Assembly: GCF_900185015.1 (NCBI RefSeq)
Contig: NZ_FXYD01000001.1
Coordinates: forward strand, 248,001 to 312,000
Direction of reading: 5' to 3'
Length of the DNA: 64,000 nucleotides
DNA from: Octadecabacter ascidiaceicola
Lineage (GTDB): Bacteria > Pseudomonadota > Alphaproteobacteria > Rhodobacterales > Rhodobacteraceae
Positions 18,785 through 27,351 of this stretch are shown here, piece after piece. The notes below the pieces were generated by a model. That model saw nothing but the letters and a program-made list of their open reading frames with translations, was not told the DNA's origin and made no database searches. The translations under genes and the position numbers were made by a program. Numbering within the stretch: the first letter of the stretch is position 1; each line of letters starts with the position of its first letter.

Positions 18785-21250
18785 ATGGCACTCGTTTTTC
18801 GCTGGCTAATCCGCCTAGCCTCCGCGCTGATTGTTTTGACTGTCGCGACGATTGCACTCGTCTATTATTTCGCGTCCCGCTCCTTGCCAGATTATGAAGG
18901 CACGTTTGAGGTTGCGGGAATTTCCGCGCCCGTAGAAATCGTGCGCGACAACGCCAATGTTCCGCATATTTTCGGTGAGACAGACGAAGACGTCTTTTTT
19001 GCCCTTGGTATGGCCCATGCCCAGGATCGCCTGTGGCAAATGACCATGCTGCGCCGCACGGCCCAAGGGCGCCTGTCCGAACTGTTCGGCGCCCGCACCC
19101 TTCCGATCGATAGCCTGATCCGTCGTCTCGACCTGTACCCGTTGTCTCAAAAATCCGTTCAGGCAATGGACGAAGAGACCCAATCGGCGTTGCGGGCCTA
19201 TTCAAGCGGTGTGAATGCTTGGATCGACCAAGTGAACCAAGGCGCACGTGGGCGCGGTGCGCCAGAGATGTGGGTGTTCAATCAAGCGATCGCCCCGTGG
19301 CAACCTGCTGATTCCGTGTCGATTGTCAAACTGATGTCGTTGCAGCTTTCCAGCCATCTGGAAGAAGAGGTTCTACGTGCGCGGACATCCCTGATCCTAA
19401 GCGACGAAACCCGCCTGAACGACATTCTGCCAGAGGCGCCCGGTGCAGGTTTGGCAGCGTTGCCTAGCTATGCCGCTCTTATGCCGAATGTTCCGCGCTA
19501 TGCCCCCAATAACCGCATGGTGTTTGACCCGATTTCGCCGGTGGTGCCGCGCACCCTTGCGGGCGCGTCCAACGCGTGGGCCGCTGGTATTTCGCGGTCC
19601 GCCACGGGGTCAACGCTTTTGGCAAACGATCCGCACCTTGGCCTGACGGCTCCGTCTATCTGGTACCTCGCACGGCTTGAACTTGAGACAGGTGGCGTGA
19701 TCGGCGGCACCATACCCGGTGTTCCGGTGGTTATGCTTGGGCGGTCTGCCGATCTCGGTTGGGGCATCACCTCGTCCTATCTAGACGACCAAGATGTCTA
19801 CATCGAAGAAGTGAACCCGTCCAACGCAAACCAGTACCGCGTGCCGAATGGCTGGGCCAACTTCGAGACCCGCGAAAGCATCATCCGCATCAAGGATGCA
19901 CCATCGATCACGTTACAATTGCAGTGGACGGTGAACGGTCCTGTTCTGCCGCCTGATCAATATGACCTCGCAACGATCCGCCCTCCTGGGCATGTGACGG
20001 TGCTGGGCTGGACGGCGCTTTCGGACGAAGACACAACCATGCAGGCGGCGATGAACCTGATGCGGGCCCGCACCGTCGAAGCTGGGATTGCCGCCGCTGA
20101 GGACTACGTTGCGCCATCCCAGATGCTGACCCTCGCGGATCGTAATTCTGTCGGGCTAAAGCTGATCGGGCGCGTTCCGAACCGTAGCCCTGAAAACGTG
20201 ACGCAAGGGCGCCTGCCGCATTTCGGCTATTTACTGCAAAACCGCTGGGATGGTTGGCGTGACTATGCTGAAAACCCCGAATGGATCGATCCTGTTGGCG
20301 GCATCGTCGGGAATACAAATAACAAGGTTACCAACGCACCCTACCCTGCAAACATCAGCTTTATGTGGGGTGACAGCCAGCGCGTGAACCGTTGGCGCTT
20401 GCTGATGCAAGCCCGCGAAGTCCACACCCGTGACAGCTTCATTGAAGCGCAAAGTGACACGGTGAGTTACACCGCACGTTCGATCCTGCCCCTTATCGGT
20501 GCGGATCTTTGGTTTACTGGCGAAGCTGCGCCAGAAGGAACGCCCGAAAAACTGCGCCAAGACGCGCTGTCATTGTTGGCCGAATGGAACGGTGAAATGA
20601 ACGAGCACCTGCCTGAACCGCTGCTTTACGCGGCATGGATGCGCGCCTTGCAAGACCGCCTTATCCGCGATGAACTTGGCCCGTTGGCCCATGAATACAC
20701 TCATGTTGAGCCGCTGTTTATTGAACGCGTGTTCCGCGACACGGACGGTGCGGGTGCATGGTGCGACGTGCTGCAATCTGCCCCTGAAGAAACCTGCTCA
20801 GACATCGCTCGCATGGCTTTGGATGACGCATTGATCTGGGTTTCAGCCAACCACGGCACAGCACTTGAAAGCCTGCGCTGGGGCGATGCCCATGAAGCGA
20901 CACACGATCATCCTGTTTTGGGCGAAGCCCCCGTGCTACGTTGGTTCGTGAACATCCGTCAGTCTACATCAGGCGGAGACAACACATTGATGCGTGGGCG
21001 TACGTCCGGCACAGGCGATGACCCGTTCTTAAACGTCCATGCTGCGGCCTATCGTGGTGTCTATGACTTCGCGGACCCTGACAGTTCGGTATTCATCACA
21101 TCCACAGGGCAATCAGGCCACTTCTTGTCGCGCTACTACGACGATCTCGGTGATCTATGGCGTCGTGGTGAGTACATTCCGATGTCACTTGATCCCGCAC
21201 TGGCGCGTGGTGGTGCCGTTGGCATTACTGTTCTAGAACCGCATCAATAA
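18785..21250 (+). CDS. Penicillin acylase family (Ntn-hydrolase) protein
   Basis: Predicted periplasmic N-terminal-nucleophile amidohydrolase, 821 residues. A hydrophobic N-terminal segment (about 8-29) serves as signal or anchor. The precursor would cleave itself before Ser262 in GASNAW, yielding an alpha chain of about 230 and a beta chain of 560 residues. NDPHLGL follows, as expected. Relatives hydrolyse beta-lactam side chains or acyl-homoserine lactones, and the true substrate is unknown. The start at 18785 is backed by AAGGGA upstream; an earlier in-frame start at 18668 would overlap the divergent gene. It ends 3 bases from the hflX stop. Confidence 0.9.
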   Translation: MALVFRWLIRLASALIVLTVATIALVYYFASRSLPDYEGTFEVAGISAPVEIVRDNANVPHIFGETDEDVFFALGMAHAQDRLWQMTMLRRTAQGRLSELFGARTLPIDSLIRRLDLYPLSQKSVQAMDEETQSALRAYSSGVNAWIDQVNQGARGRGAPEMWVFNQAIAPWQPADSVSIVKLMSLQLSSHLEEEVLRARTSLILSDETRLNDILPEAPGAGLAALPSYAALMPNVPRYAPNNRMVFDPISPVVPRTLAGASNAWAAGISRSATGSTLLANDPHLGLTAPSIWYLARLELETGGVIGGTIPGVPVVMLGRSADLGWGITSSYLDDQDVYIEEVNPSNANQYRVPNGWANFETRESIIRIKDAPSITLQLQWTVNGPVLPPDQYDLATIRPPGHVTVLGWTALSDEDTTMQAAMNLMRARTVEAGIAAAEDYVAPSQMLTLADRNSVGLKLIGRVPNRSPENVTQGRLPHFGYLLQNRWDGWRDYAENPEWIDPVGGIVGNTNNKVTNAPYPANISFMWGDSQRVNRWRLLMQAREVHTRDSFIEAQSDTVSYTARSILPLIGADLWFTGEAAPEGTPEKLRQDALSLLAEWNGEMNEHLPEPLLYAAWMRALQDRLIRDELGPLAHEYTHVEPLFIERVFRDTDGAGAWCDVLQSAPEETCSDIARMALDDALIWVSANHGTALESLRWGDAHEATHDHPVLGEAPVLRWFVNIRQSTSGGDNTLMRGRTSGTGDDPFLNVHAAAYRGVYDFADPDSSVFITSTGQSGHFLSRYYDDLGDLWRRGEYIPMSLDPALARGGAVGITVLEPHQ

Positions 21251-21253
21251 GCC

Positions 21254-22606
21254 TTAATCGAGCGGGTGGTATTCCCCACTCGGTTCTTCCGGCTTTTCCT
21301 CGACCTGTTCGGCGCCAGCGGGTATCGCGTCTGGGAACTGCTTCTCAAACTGCGCCTGCTGCTGTGCGCTCCAGCGCACGTCAATGGTCCAGCCGGTTTC
21401 GCTCTGTTCTTCGCTTTCAATTACGCCCTCACGTGTAAGCCAGCTTTGCGCGCCGCCTTGCGCCCAATCCAGCGTAAGCGTGAGCACGCGGGTCTTCCCC
21501 TTAAGGTTTTCGCTGACGGTATGCAAAAGCCGGTCTAACCCCTCGCCCGTAACGGCGGAAATCGCGAACACGCTTTCATCGTCCTTGTTCAACGCCTTTA
21601 GGTAGCCCGCGTCTTCATCGCTGAGCAGATCAACTTTATTGAGAACTTCGATCATCGGGACGTCTGGGTTCACATCAAGCTGGCGCAGCGTGTCGAGCAC
21701 GGCTGCCTTCTGTTCAGCAGACTGCGGATGGCTGACATCGCGCACGTGCAGGATGATGTCCGCCTCAAGCACCTCTTCAAGGGTCGCGCGAAAGGACGCG
21801 ACCAGCTGCGTTGGCAGCTCAGAGATAAATCCAACGGTATCGGACATGATCACATCATCACCGGATGGCAATTCAACGCGGCGCATGGTCGGGTCCAGCG
21901 TGGCGAACAACATGTCCTTGGCGAACACATCCGCACCGGTAAGACGGTTGAACAACGTGGATTTGCCCGCGTTTGTATAACCGACCAATGCGACAATTGG
22001 ATACGGAACCTTCGCGCGGGCCTTGCGATGTAGCTCGCGGGTTTTGACGACTTTCGACAGCTGTTTTTTCAGACTGTTCAGCTGCGCATCAATGGCGCGG
22101 CGGTCCGCCTCGATTTGCGTTTCACCGGGACCACCAACAAAACCTAGCCCGCCACGTTGGCGTTCAAGGTGCGTCCATGCGCGTACAAGGCGGGTGCGTT
22201 GATAGGCCAGCGCGGCCATTTCGACCTGCAATACACCTTCGCGGGTGCGTGCGCGGTCGCTGAAAATCTCAAGGATCAGACCCGTGCGGTCCAGCAGCTT
22301 AACGCCCCACTCTTTTTCAAGATTGCGTTGCTGAACGGGGCTGACGTGCCCGTCGATCAACACGAGGCCCGCCTCGGCATTCTTTAGCCAGCCGTCGATT
22401 TCCTCAATCTTGCCGGAGCCAAACAGTTTGCCAGCGTGAACTTTGGGCAGGCTTACAACCTGGCTGCCCACAACTTCAAGCTCGGGCAAAGCCCGCGCCA
22501 AAGACACGCCTTCCTCAAGCGCGGAAACAGCGTTCCTACGCATTTGGTTCGACTTTATTTCAGGATGCAGGACGAAGGCACGCGTGGCGGACCGTTCTTC
22601 CCCCAT
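21254..22606 (-). CDS. hflX: GTPase HflX
   Basis: Ribosome-associated GTPase implicated in stress recovery of stalled ribosomes. The 450 residues comprise an N-terminal HflX domain (GSGKIEEI, GGLGFVGGPGETQIE) and a G domain with G1 GYTNAGKST, G3 DTVGF and G4 NKVD. It begins on the base after the hfq stop codon, so the two are coupled, as in many proteobacteria. Confidence 0.95.
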   Translation of the reverse strand: MGEERSATRAFVLHPEIKSNQMRRNAVSALEEGVSLARALPELEVVGSQVVSLPKVHAGKLFGSGKIEEIDGWLKNAEAGLVLIDGHVSPVQQRNLEKEWGVKLLDRTGLILEIFSDRARTREGVLQVEMAALAYQRTRLVRAWTHLERQRGGLGFVGGPGETQIEADRRAIDAQLNSLKKQLSKVVKTRELHRKARAKVPYPIVALVGYTNAGKSTLFNRLTGADVFAKDMLFATLDPTMRRVELPSGDDVIMSDTVGFISELPTQLVASFRATLEEVLEADIILHVRDVSHPQSAEQKAAVLDTLRQLDVNPDVPMIEVLNKVDLLSDEDAGYLKALNKDDESVFAISAVTGEGLDRLLHTVSENLKGKTRVLTLTLDWAQGGAQSWLTREGVIESEEQSETGWTIDVRWSAQQQAQFEKQFPDAIPAGAEQVEEKPEEPSGEYHPLD

Positions 22607-22843
22607 TTACTCAGCTTCGCCGTCGTACAGGCTAATCGGAGTGCTTGGCATGATCGTGCTGATTGCAGATTTGTAGACAAGTTGGCTCTGGCCATCGCGA
22701 CGCAACAGCACGCAAAAGCTGTCAAACCAAGTGATGACACCTTGAAGCTTCACGCCGTTGATCAGGAAAATTGTTACTGAAACCTTGGCTTTACGAACGT
22801 TATTAAGAAAAGCGTCCTGAAGGTTTTGTTTGTCTGAGGCCAT
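22607..22843 (-). CDS. hfq: RNA chaperone Hfq
   Basis: Sm-like RNA-binding protein of 78 residues. Sm1 region [23 protein letters not shown]; Sm2 region with [10 protein letters not shown], the usual YKHAIST with His replaced by Ser at the middle position, as in other alphaproteobacteria. The start at 22843 (MASDKQNLQ) matches the family; upstream in-frame codons to 22885 are unlikely. It lies between trkH and hflX. Confidence 0.95.
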   Translation of the reverse strand: MASDKQNLQDAFLNNVRKAKVSVTIFLINGVKLQGVITWFDSFCVLLRRDGQSQLVYKSAISTIMPSTPISLYDGEAE

Positions 22844-22976
22844 GTTCCCCGTCCTTATTCTTATTGTGACCGACGTTGCGGCCAATTACTATCCATCCAG
22901 AGTTCACTATGTCTTGGCGGGTATGCAATATCCACCCCAAAAGCAAATGAGTACATAAAGCAAAAATAAGGGTGAC

Positions 22977-24491
22977 TTATTGGCGCCAGAACTCAGGATT
23001 TAGAAGCGCGATGATCGCAAGCGCCTCGAGGCGACCAACAACCATCGCCAGCGCGAGGACGACTTTGCCGAAGTCAGGAATACCTGCGTAGGAAATGGGT
23101 GTTTCCGCCGCAACAGATGCCAGCGGGCCGGTTGTCGATAACGCGGACACAGCCAGCACCATCGCTGTTTCAAACTGAACACCTGTGAACGCCAAAAGCA
23201 CCATGACGGCCGCGATTGAGATCGTGAACAACATAAAGAAAATCCACGCTATTTGAGCGCCTTGGCGTCTGATCTGGCGGGCCTCTGCCCCTGCTCCGCC
23301 GACTGAGGATGGATGAATGAGGCGCTCGATTTCGCGCTGGCCATGTTTCCAAAGTGCGTAGACCCGTAAAAGCTTGATCCCGCCCGCCGTCGTGGCGACG
23401 CCCCCGCCAATCAACGAAAGCCCAACCAGCATCAACCCTGGAGTGCCAAGCCCCGACCATTCACGTACGGACGACCATTCAGCGGACTCAAAGCCCGTCG
23501 TGGTCAAGAAACTGGTGATCGTGAACAGTGCCCCCCAAAGCGCTGCCGCTGCGGATGCGATGTCGTTGTTGGCGGAATCTTCAAACGCAACGATGCCATG
23601 GCGTAGAAACAATACCGCGACCAACCCGCCAATCATCATCAGCGCAAGTTTGAATTCGCTGTCTTTTCGCAAAGGTTTGATTTCTTGCCCGGAAACGCCA
23701 CGCGAAAACGTCACGCGCGACAGCGCAAAGGCAAAGAAAATCACAATGATCAATTCGCCCGTAAAACCAGCGGATGACTGAGAAATCCCATCCATCGGTG
23801 AAATTCCAGACGTCGCCATGACGGACATCGCATGGCACATGGCCACAAACGAATTTTCGCCTGCGGCTGTCAGCCCCAACCACAACAGCGCCGTAAGCGC
23901 GAAATAAAGCGGCACCAGTTTTGAACCAAATCGAAATAGCCGTTCAGATGGGTCCGAAACACGCCCCACTTGCGCAAAAGTCTTTTCGCTCGCGCTGCCT
24001 CCGTGAGTGGCGCGAACCTCAAATCCACCGATATTGAGCGGAGCAAGTATTGCAATGGCTGCGACCCAGATCAGCAAGCCCCCCATCCAGCCCATTAATG
24101 CACGCCATAGATGAACGGATCTCGGTAGGTCGCTTGTGTTGTCAAACAGGGTCGCGCCTGTGGTGGTGAACGAAGACACACTTTCGAACCAGGCCTCAAG
24201 AAACGTCATTGCCGGAACCGCTTCATACATCGGCACTGCAAGCACAACAGGAAGAACCAAAAACGCCGCCAGCAGCGAAACGAGGTACCCCCGAGACAAT
24301 GCGATTTTGTAGCTCGCGGTGGCCAAGCCGATAAATATCGTCAGAACAAAAAGAAGCAGCGCAGAATAGAAGAAAGCTCGCGATACCGCGTGGTTATCAA
24401 CGACAAATGCATGAATGGCAGGAAAAACCATCGCCAACGCGCTTAGCCCCATAAGTAGGACAAAAAACGGGCGTTGCGACAGCCGATGCAT
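22977..24491 (-). CDS. trkH: Potassium uptake channel subunit TrkH
   Basis: Inner-membrane K+ translocating subunit of 504 residues with about ten to twelve hydrophobic segments. The four selectivity-filter-like loops are partly visible (SFTTTGATLFD, MATSGIS, FLTTTGFES, STTGPLA). The start overlaps the trkA stop by one base (TGATG), so channel and gating subunit are translationally coupled. About 130 bases separate it from hfq, and I see no strong terminator there. Confidence 0.94.
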   Translation of the reverse strand: MHRLSQRPFFVLLMGLSALAMVFPAIHAFVVDNHAVSRAFFYSALLLFVLTIFIGLATASYKIALSRGYLVSLLAAFLVLPVVLAVPMYEAVPAMTFLEAWFESVSSFTTTGATLFDNTSDLPRSVHLWRALMGWMGGLLIWVAAIAILAPLNIGGFEVRATHGGSASEKTFAQVGRVSDPSERLFRFGSKLVPLYFALTALLWLGLTAAGENSFVAMCHAMSVMATSGISPMDGISQSSAGFTGELIIVIFFAFALSRVTFSRGVSGQEIKPLRKDSEFKLALMMIGGLVAVLFLRHGIVAFEDSANNDIASAAAALWGALFTITSFLTTTGFESAEWSSVREWSGLGTPGLMLVGLSLIGGGVATTAGGIKLLRVYALWKHGQREIERLIHPSSVGGAGAEARQIRRQGAQIAWIFFMLFTISIAAVMVLLAFTGVQFETAMVLAVSALSTTGPLASVAAETPISYAGIPDFGKVVLALAMVVGRLEALAIIALLNPEFWRQ

Positions 24492-25867
24492 CAGAAAAAG
24501 TCGATGGAGACTTGAAGCAAGGCCTCAACTTCTGCGACCTGACTGGCCATCGCAAAGATCGCGACAACGTCGCCCTCTTCGATACGCATGTTGCCGTGAG
24601 GCTTGTGCATCTTGCCAGCCGTCATGACCCCACCGACAAGGACGCCTTCTGGGAAGTCAACGTCGCGCAGCAACTTACCGGCCATTGGGCTTGTCGTGAG
24701 CACCTGCGCTTCGATCACTTCTGCCTCCGCATCACCGATCGAGTACACAGACCGCACGCGGCCGTGGCGGATGTGGCGCAAGATCGAACTCACAGTTGTT
24801 GCACGCGGGTTAATGTAGGCGTCAATCTCAAGCGGTCCCATCAATGGAACCAATGTCGGATCGTTGGTCAGACAGATCGTCATCGGACACCCCAAACCCT
24901 TGGCGCGCACGGCAGCAAGAAGGTTTGTTTTGTCATCATCGGTCACGGCCAAAACCGCATCGGCGTTGGAAATATTGGCCTCTTCGAGCAACGACGCATC
25001 GAGGCCGTCGCCGTTTAAAACAATCGTGCGCTCCAGCTGGTCAGCTGCGGCCTCTGCGATTTCGCGGTTCCGCTCAATGACACGCACGCGCACACGTTCG
25101 GTTCGGGTTTCAAGCGCACGCGCGACTGCAAGGCCAACGTTCCCGCCGCCAATCACAACAACGCGCCCAAGTTTGCCTTGGGTTTTACCGAAGATTTCTA
25201 GCGTGCGCGTCACGTCGGTGGTTTCTGTCATGACGTAGCATTCGTCACCGGGGAAAATCTGATCACCGGCACTGGGCGCAAACAAAGCGCCTTTGCGCCG
25301 GATCCCCATAACAACGGCCTTCAAGGTTGAAAACAAATCGCTCAGCTGACGAAGCGGTGTGTTGATAACTGGGCAGTCGTCATCAATCTGAATACCCAAA
25401 AGCTGGGCGTTGCCTTCAAGAAAGCTCTCTGTGTCAAATGCAGCAGGTGCCGCCAATCGTTGTAAGGCCGCCTCTGCCACTTCCATTTCCGGTGAAATAA
25501 CAACATCGATCGGAAGGTGATCCCGACGATAAAGGTCTGAATAAATCGCGTTGAGATAGCTTTGGCCCCGCAAACGCGCGATTTTGCGCTGGACGGAAAA
25601 AACGGAATGGGCAACCTGACAGGTTACCATGTTTACTTCGTCTGAATGGGTCGCGGCGATAACCATGTCCGCATCCGCGGCACCTGCCCGCTCAAGAATA
25701 TCTGGATAGCTCGCAAAGCCGACAATACCCTGCACGTCCAAAGTATCCGTCGCACGCCGCACAAGTTCAGGGTTCTTATCAACAACCGTAACATCGTTTC
25801 GCTCGGACGCGAGATGGCGGGCAATCTGCCAGCCGACCTGACCTGCCCCGCAAATAATGACCTTCAT
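24491..25867 (-). CDS. trkA: Trk potassium channel NAD-binding subunit TrkA
   Basis: Cytoplasmic regulator of TrkH, 458 residues, made of two tandem Rossmann/RCK units. The first begins MKVIICGAGQVGWQIA and the second contains VVVIGGGNVGLAVA near residue 235; each is followed by a TrkA-C domain. It lies 69 bases after ntrX in the conserved ntrBC-ntrYX-trkAH gene order. Confidence 0.95.
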   Translation of the reverse strand: MKVIICGAGQVGWQIARHLASERNDVTVVDKNPELVRRATDTLDVQGIVGFASYPDILERAGAADADMVIAATHSDEVNMVTCQVAHSVFSVQRKIARLRGQSYLNAIYSDLYRRDHLPIDVVISPEMEVAEAALQRLAAPAAFDTESFLEGNAQLLGIQIDDDCPVINTPLRQLSDLFSTLKAVVMGIRRKGALFAPSAGDQIFPGDECYVMTETTDVTRTLEIFGKTQGKLGRVVVIGGGNVGLAVARALETRTERVRVRVIERNREIAEAAADQLERTIVLNGDGLDASLLEEANISNADAVLAVTDDDKTNLLAAVRAKGLGCPMTICLTNDPTLVPLMGPLEIDAYINPRATTVSSILRHIRHGRVRSVYSIGDAEAEVIEAQVLTTSPMAGKLLRDVDFPEGVLVGGVMTAGKMHKPHGNMRIEEGDVVAIFAMASQVAEVEALLQVSIDFF

Positions 25868-25936
25868 GAACGCACCTTGAGTGGTTTGAGTTCAAATGTC
25901 GTGACAGATGGGTGCAGTCCGGTCAACATGCGAGGC

Positions 25937-27343
25937 TCACTCTTCCGCGTCTTCTTCGACATGGGCAACACGTGCGCCCGCCTTGTTGGACGTCACAACA
26001 CCAAGCGTCTTGAGCTTGCGGTGAAGCGCTGATCGCTCCATGCCGACAAAGCTTGCGGTGCGGCTGATATTGCCGCCAAAACGGTTGATTTGCGTCAGAA
26101 GATATTCGCGTTCAAACAGCTCGCGTGCTTCGCGCAGTGGAAGCGTAGCAAGGCTACCTGACAGGAGCACACGCCCCTCGTCGGCTGGCCCTTCAGACTG
26201 GCTTGGAAGCTCCTTGGCCTCAATCGGACCGGTCGCATCACCCAAGATCAGCACGCGTTCCATGACATTCTTCAACTGACGTGCATTGCCTGGCCATTGC
26301 ATCGTTTGCAGCAAAGCACCGGCCTCATCGGACAATTCACGCGCCGTAAGCCCTTGAGATGCATTCAGTTCTTCAATGAAATAGGCTGCGAGGAGCGGAA
26401 TATCTTCACGCCGCTCTTCTAAGCTTGGCACATGGATCGGCACGACGTTCAGGCGGTGGTATAGTTCCTGACGAAAGGTTTCTGCTTCAATAGCGGCCGT
26501 TAAGTCTTTGTTTGTGCTTGAAATAACGCGAACATCAACTTGAACTTTATCGACGCCACCAACACGTTGGAACTTCTGATCAACCAGCACGCGCAGCAGC
26601 TTTGACTGTGTGCCTAGGGGCATGTCAGCGACACCATCAAAATAGATGACACCCCCGTCCGCTTCCTCCAGCAAGCCCCGCTCGACACCGCGGCCTTCGG
26701 TCTCACGCCCGAAAAGAACCTCTTCCATGCGCTCCGGTTCAATGGAGGCGCAATTGACCGAGACAAACGGCATATCAACGCGGTCGGAATTCACATGAAT
26801 GTAACGTGCAGCGGTTTCCTTGCCAGAACCACCTTCGCCCGTCAGCATCACACGACCATTGGATTTGGTGACTTTGTCGAGTTGCGAGATCAGCGTTCGG
26901 AACGCCGCACTTTCACCAAGCATTTCCGTTGGACCCGCATCTGTGCGCTTCAAATCGATGTTCTCTCGGCGTAGGCGGCTGGTTTCCATTGCGCGGCGAA
27001 TAACGACCATTAGCTGATCAATATTAAACGGTTTCTCAATGAAATCATACGCGCCCTGCTTAATTGCAGCGACCGCGATTTCGACGTTCCCATGGCCGGA
27101 AATGATGACCACAGGCACTTCGGGGTGGTCGCGTTTCACTTGCTTCAGAATGTCGATCCCGTCCATTCGACTGTCCTTTAGCCAGATATCAAGGATCATC
27201 AACGCAGGCGTTTCCTTCTCGATCTGGGCCATGCACTCGTCAGATGTGCCGGCCAGTCGTGTCGAAAACCCTTCATCCTTGAGGATATCAGAGATCAGTT
27301 CGCGGATGTCGCGTTCGTCGTCGGTGATCAGAATATCGCCCAT
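25937..27343 (-). CDS. ntrX: Nitrogen response regulator NtrX (degenerate AAA+ domain)
   Basis: NtrC-family regulator of 468 residues. Receiver domain with Asp52 in LDIWL, AAA+ domain (about 140-370) and C-terminal Fis-type helix-turn-helix (NISRTASFVGMERSALHRKL). Walker A is GEGGSGKE (169-176). The GAFTGA loop that contacts sigma54 is absent (LFGRETEGRGVERG at 210-223). The Walker B segment reads YFDGVAD, with the usual catalytic Glu replaced by Gly237. It is therefore unlikely to activate sigma54 promoters or hydrolyse ATP normally. Partner kinase NtrY is 8 bases upstream. Confidence 0.94.
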   Translation of the reverse strand: MGDILITDDERDIRELISDILKDEGFSTRLAGTSDECMAQIEKETPALMILDIWLKDSRMDGIDILKQVKRDHPEVPVVIISGHGNVEIAVAAIKQGAYDFIEKPFNIDQLMVVIRRAMETSRLRRENIDLKRTDAGPTEMLGESAAFRTLISQLDKVTKSNGRVMLTGEGGSGKETAARYIHVNSDRVDMPFVSVNCASIEPERMEEVLFGRETEGRGVERGLLEEADGGVIYFDGVADMPLGTQSKLLRVLVDQKFQRVGGVDKVQVDVRVISSTNKDLTAAIEAETFRQELYHRLNVVPIHVPSLEERREDIPLLAAYFIEELNASQGLTARELSDEAGALLQTMQWPGNARQLKNVMERVLILGDATGPIEAKELPSQSEGPADEGRVLLSGSLATLPLREARELFEREYLLTQINRFGGNISRTASFVGMERSALHRKLKTLGVVTSNKAGARVAHVEEDAEE

Positions 27344-27351
27344 TGGTTACC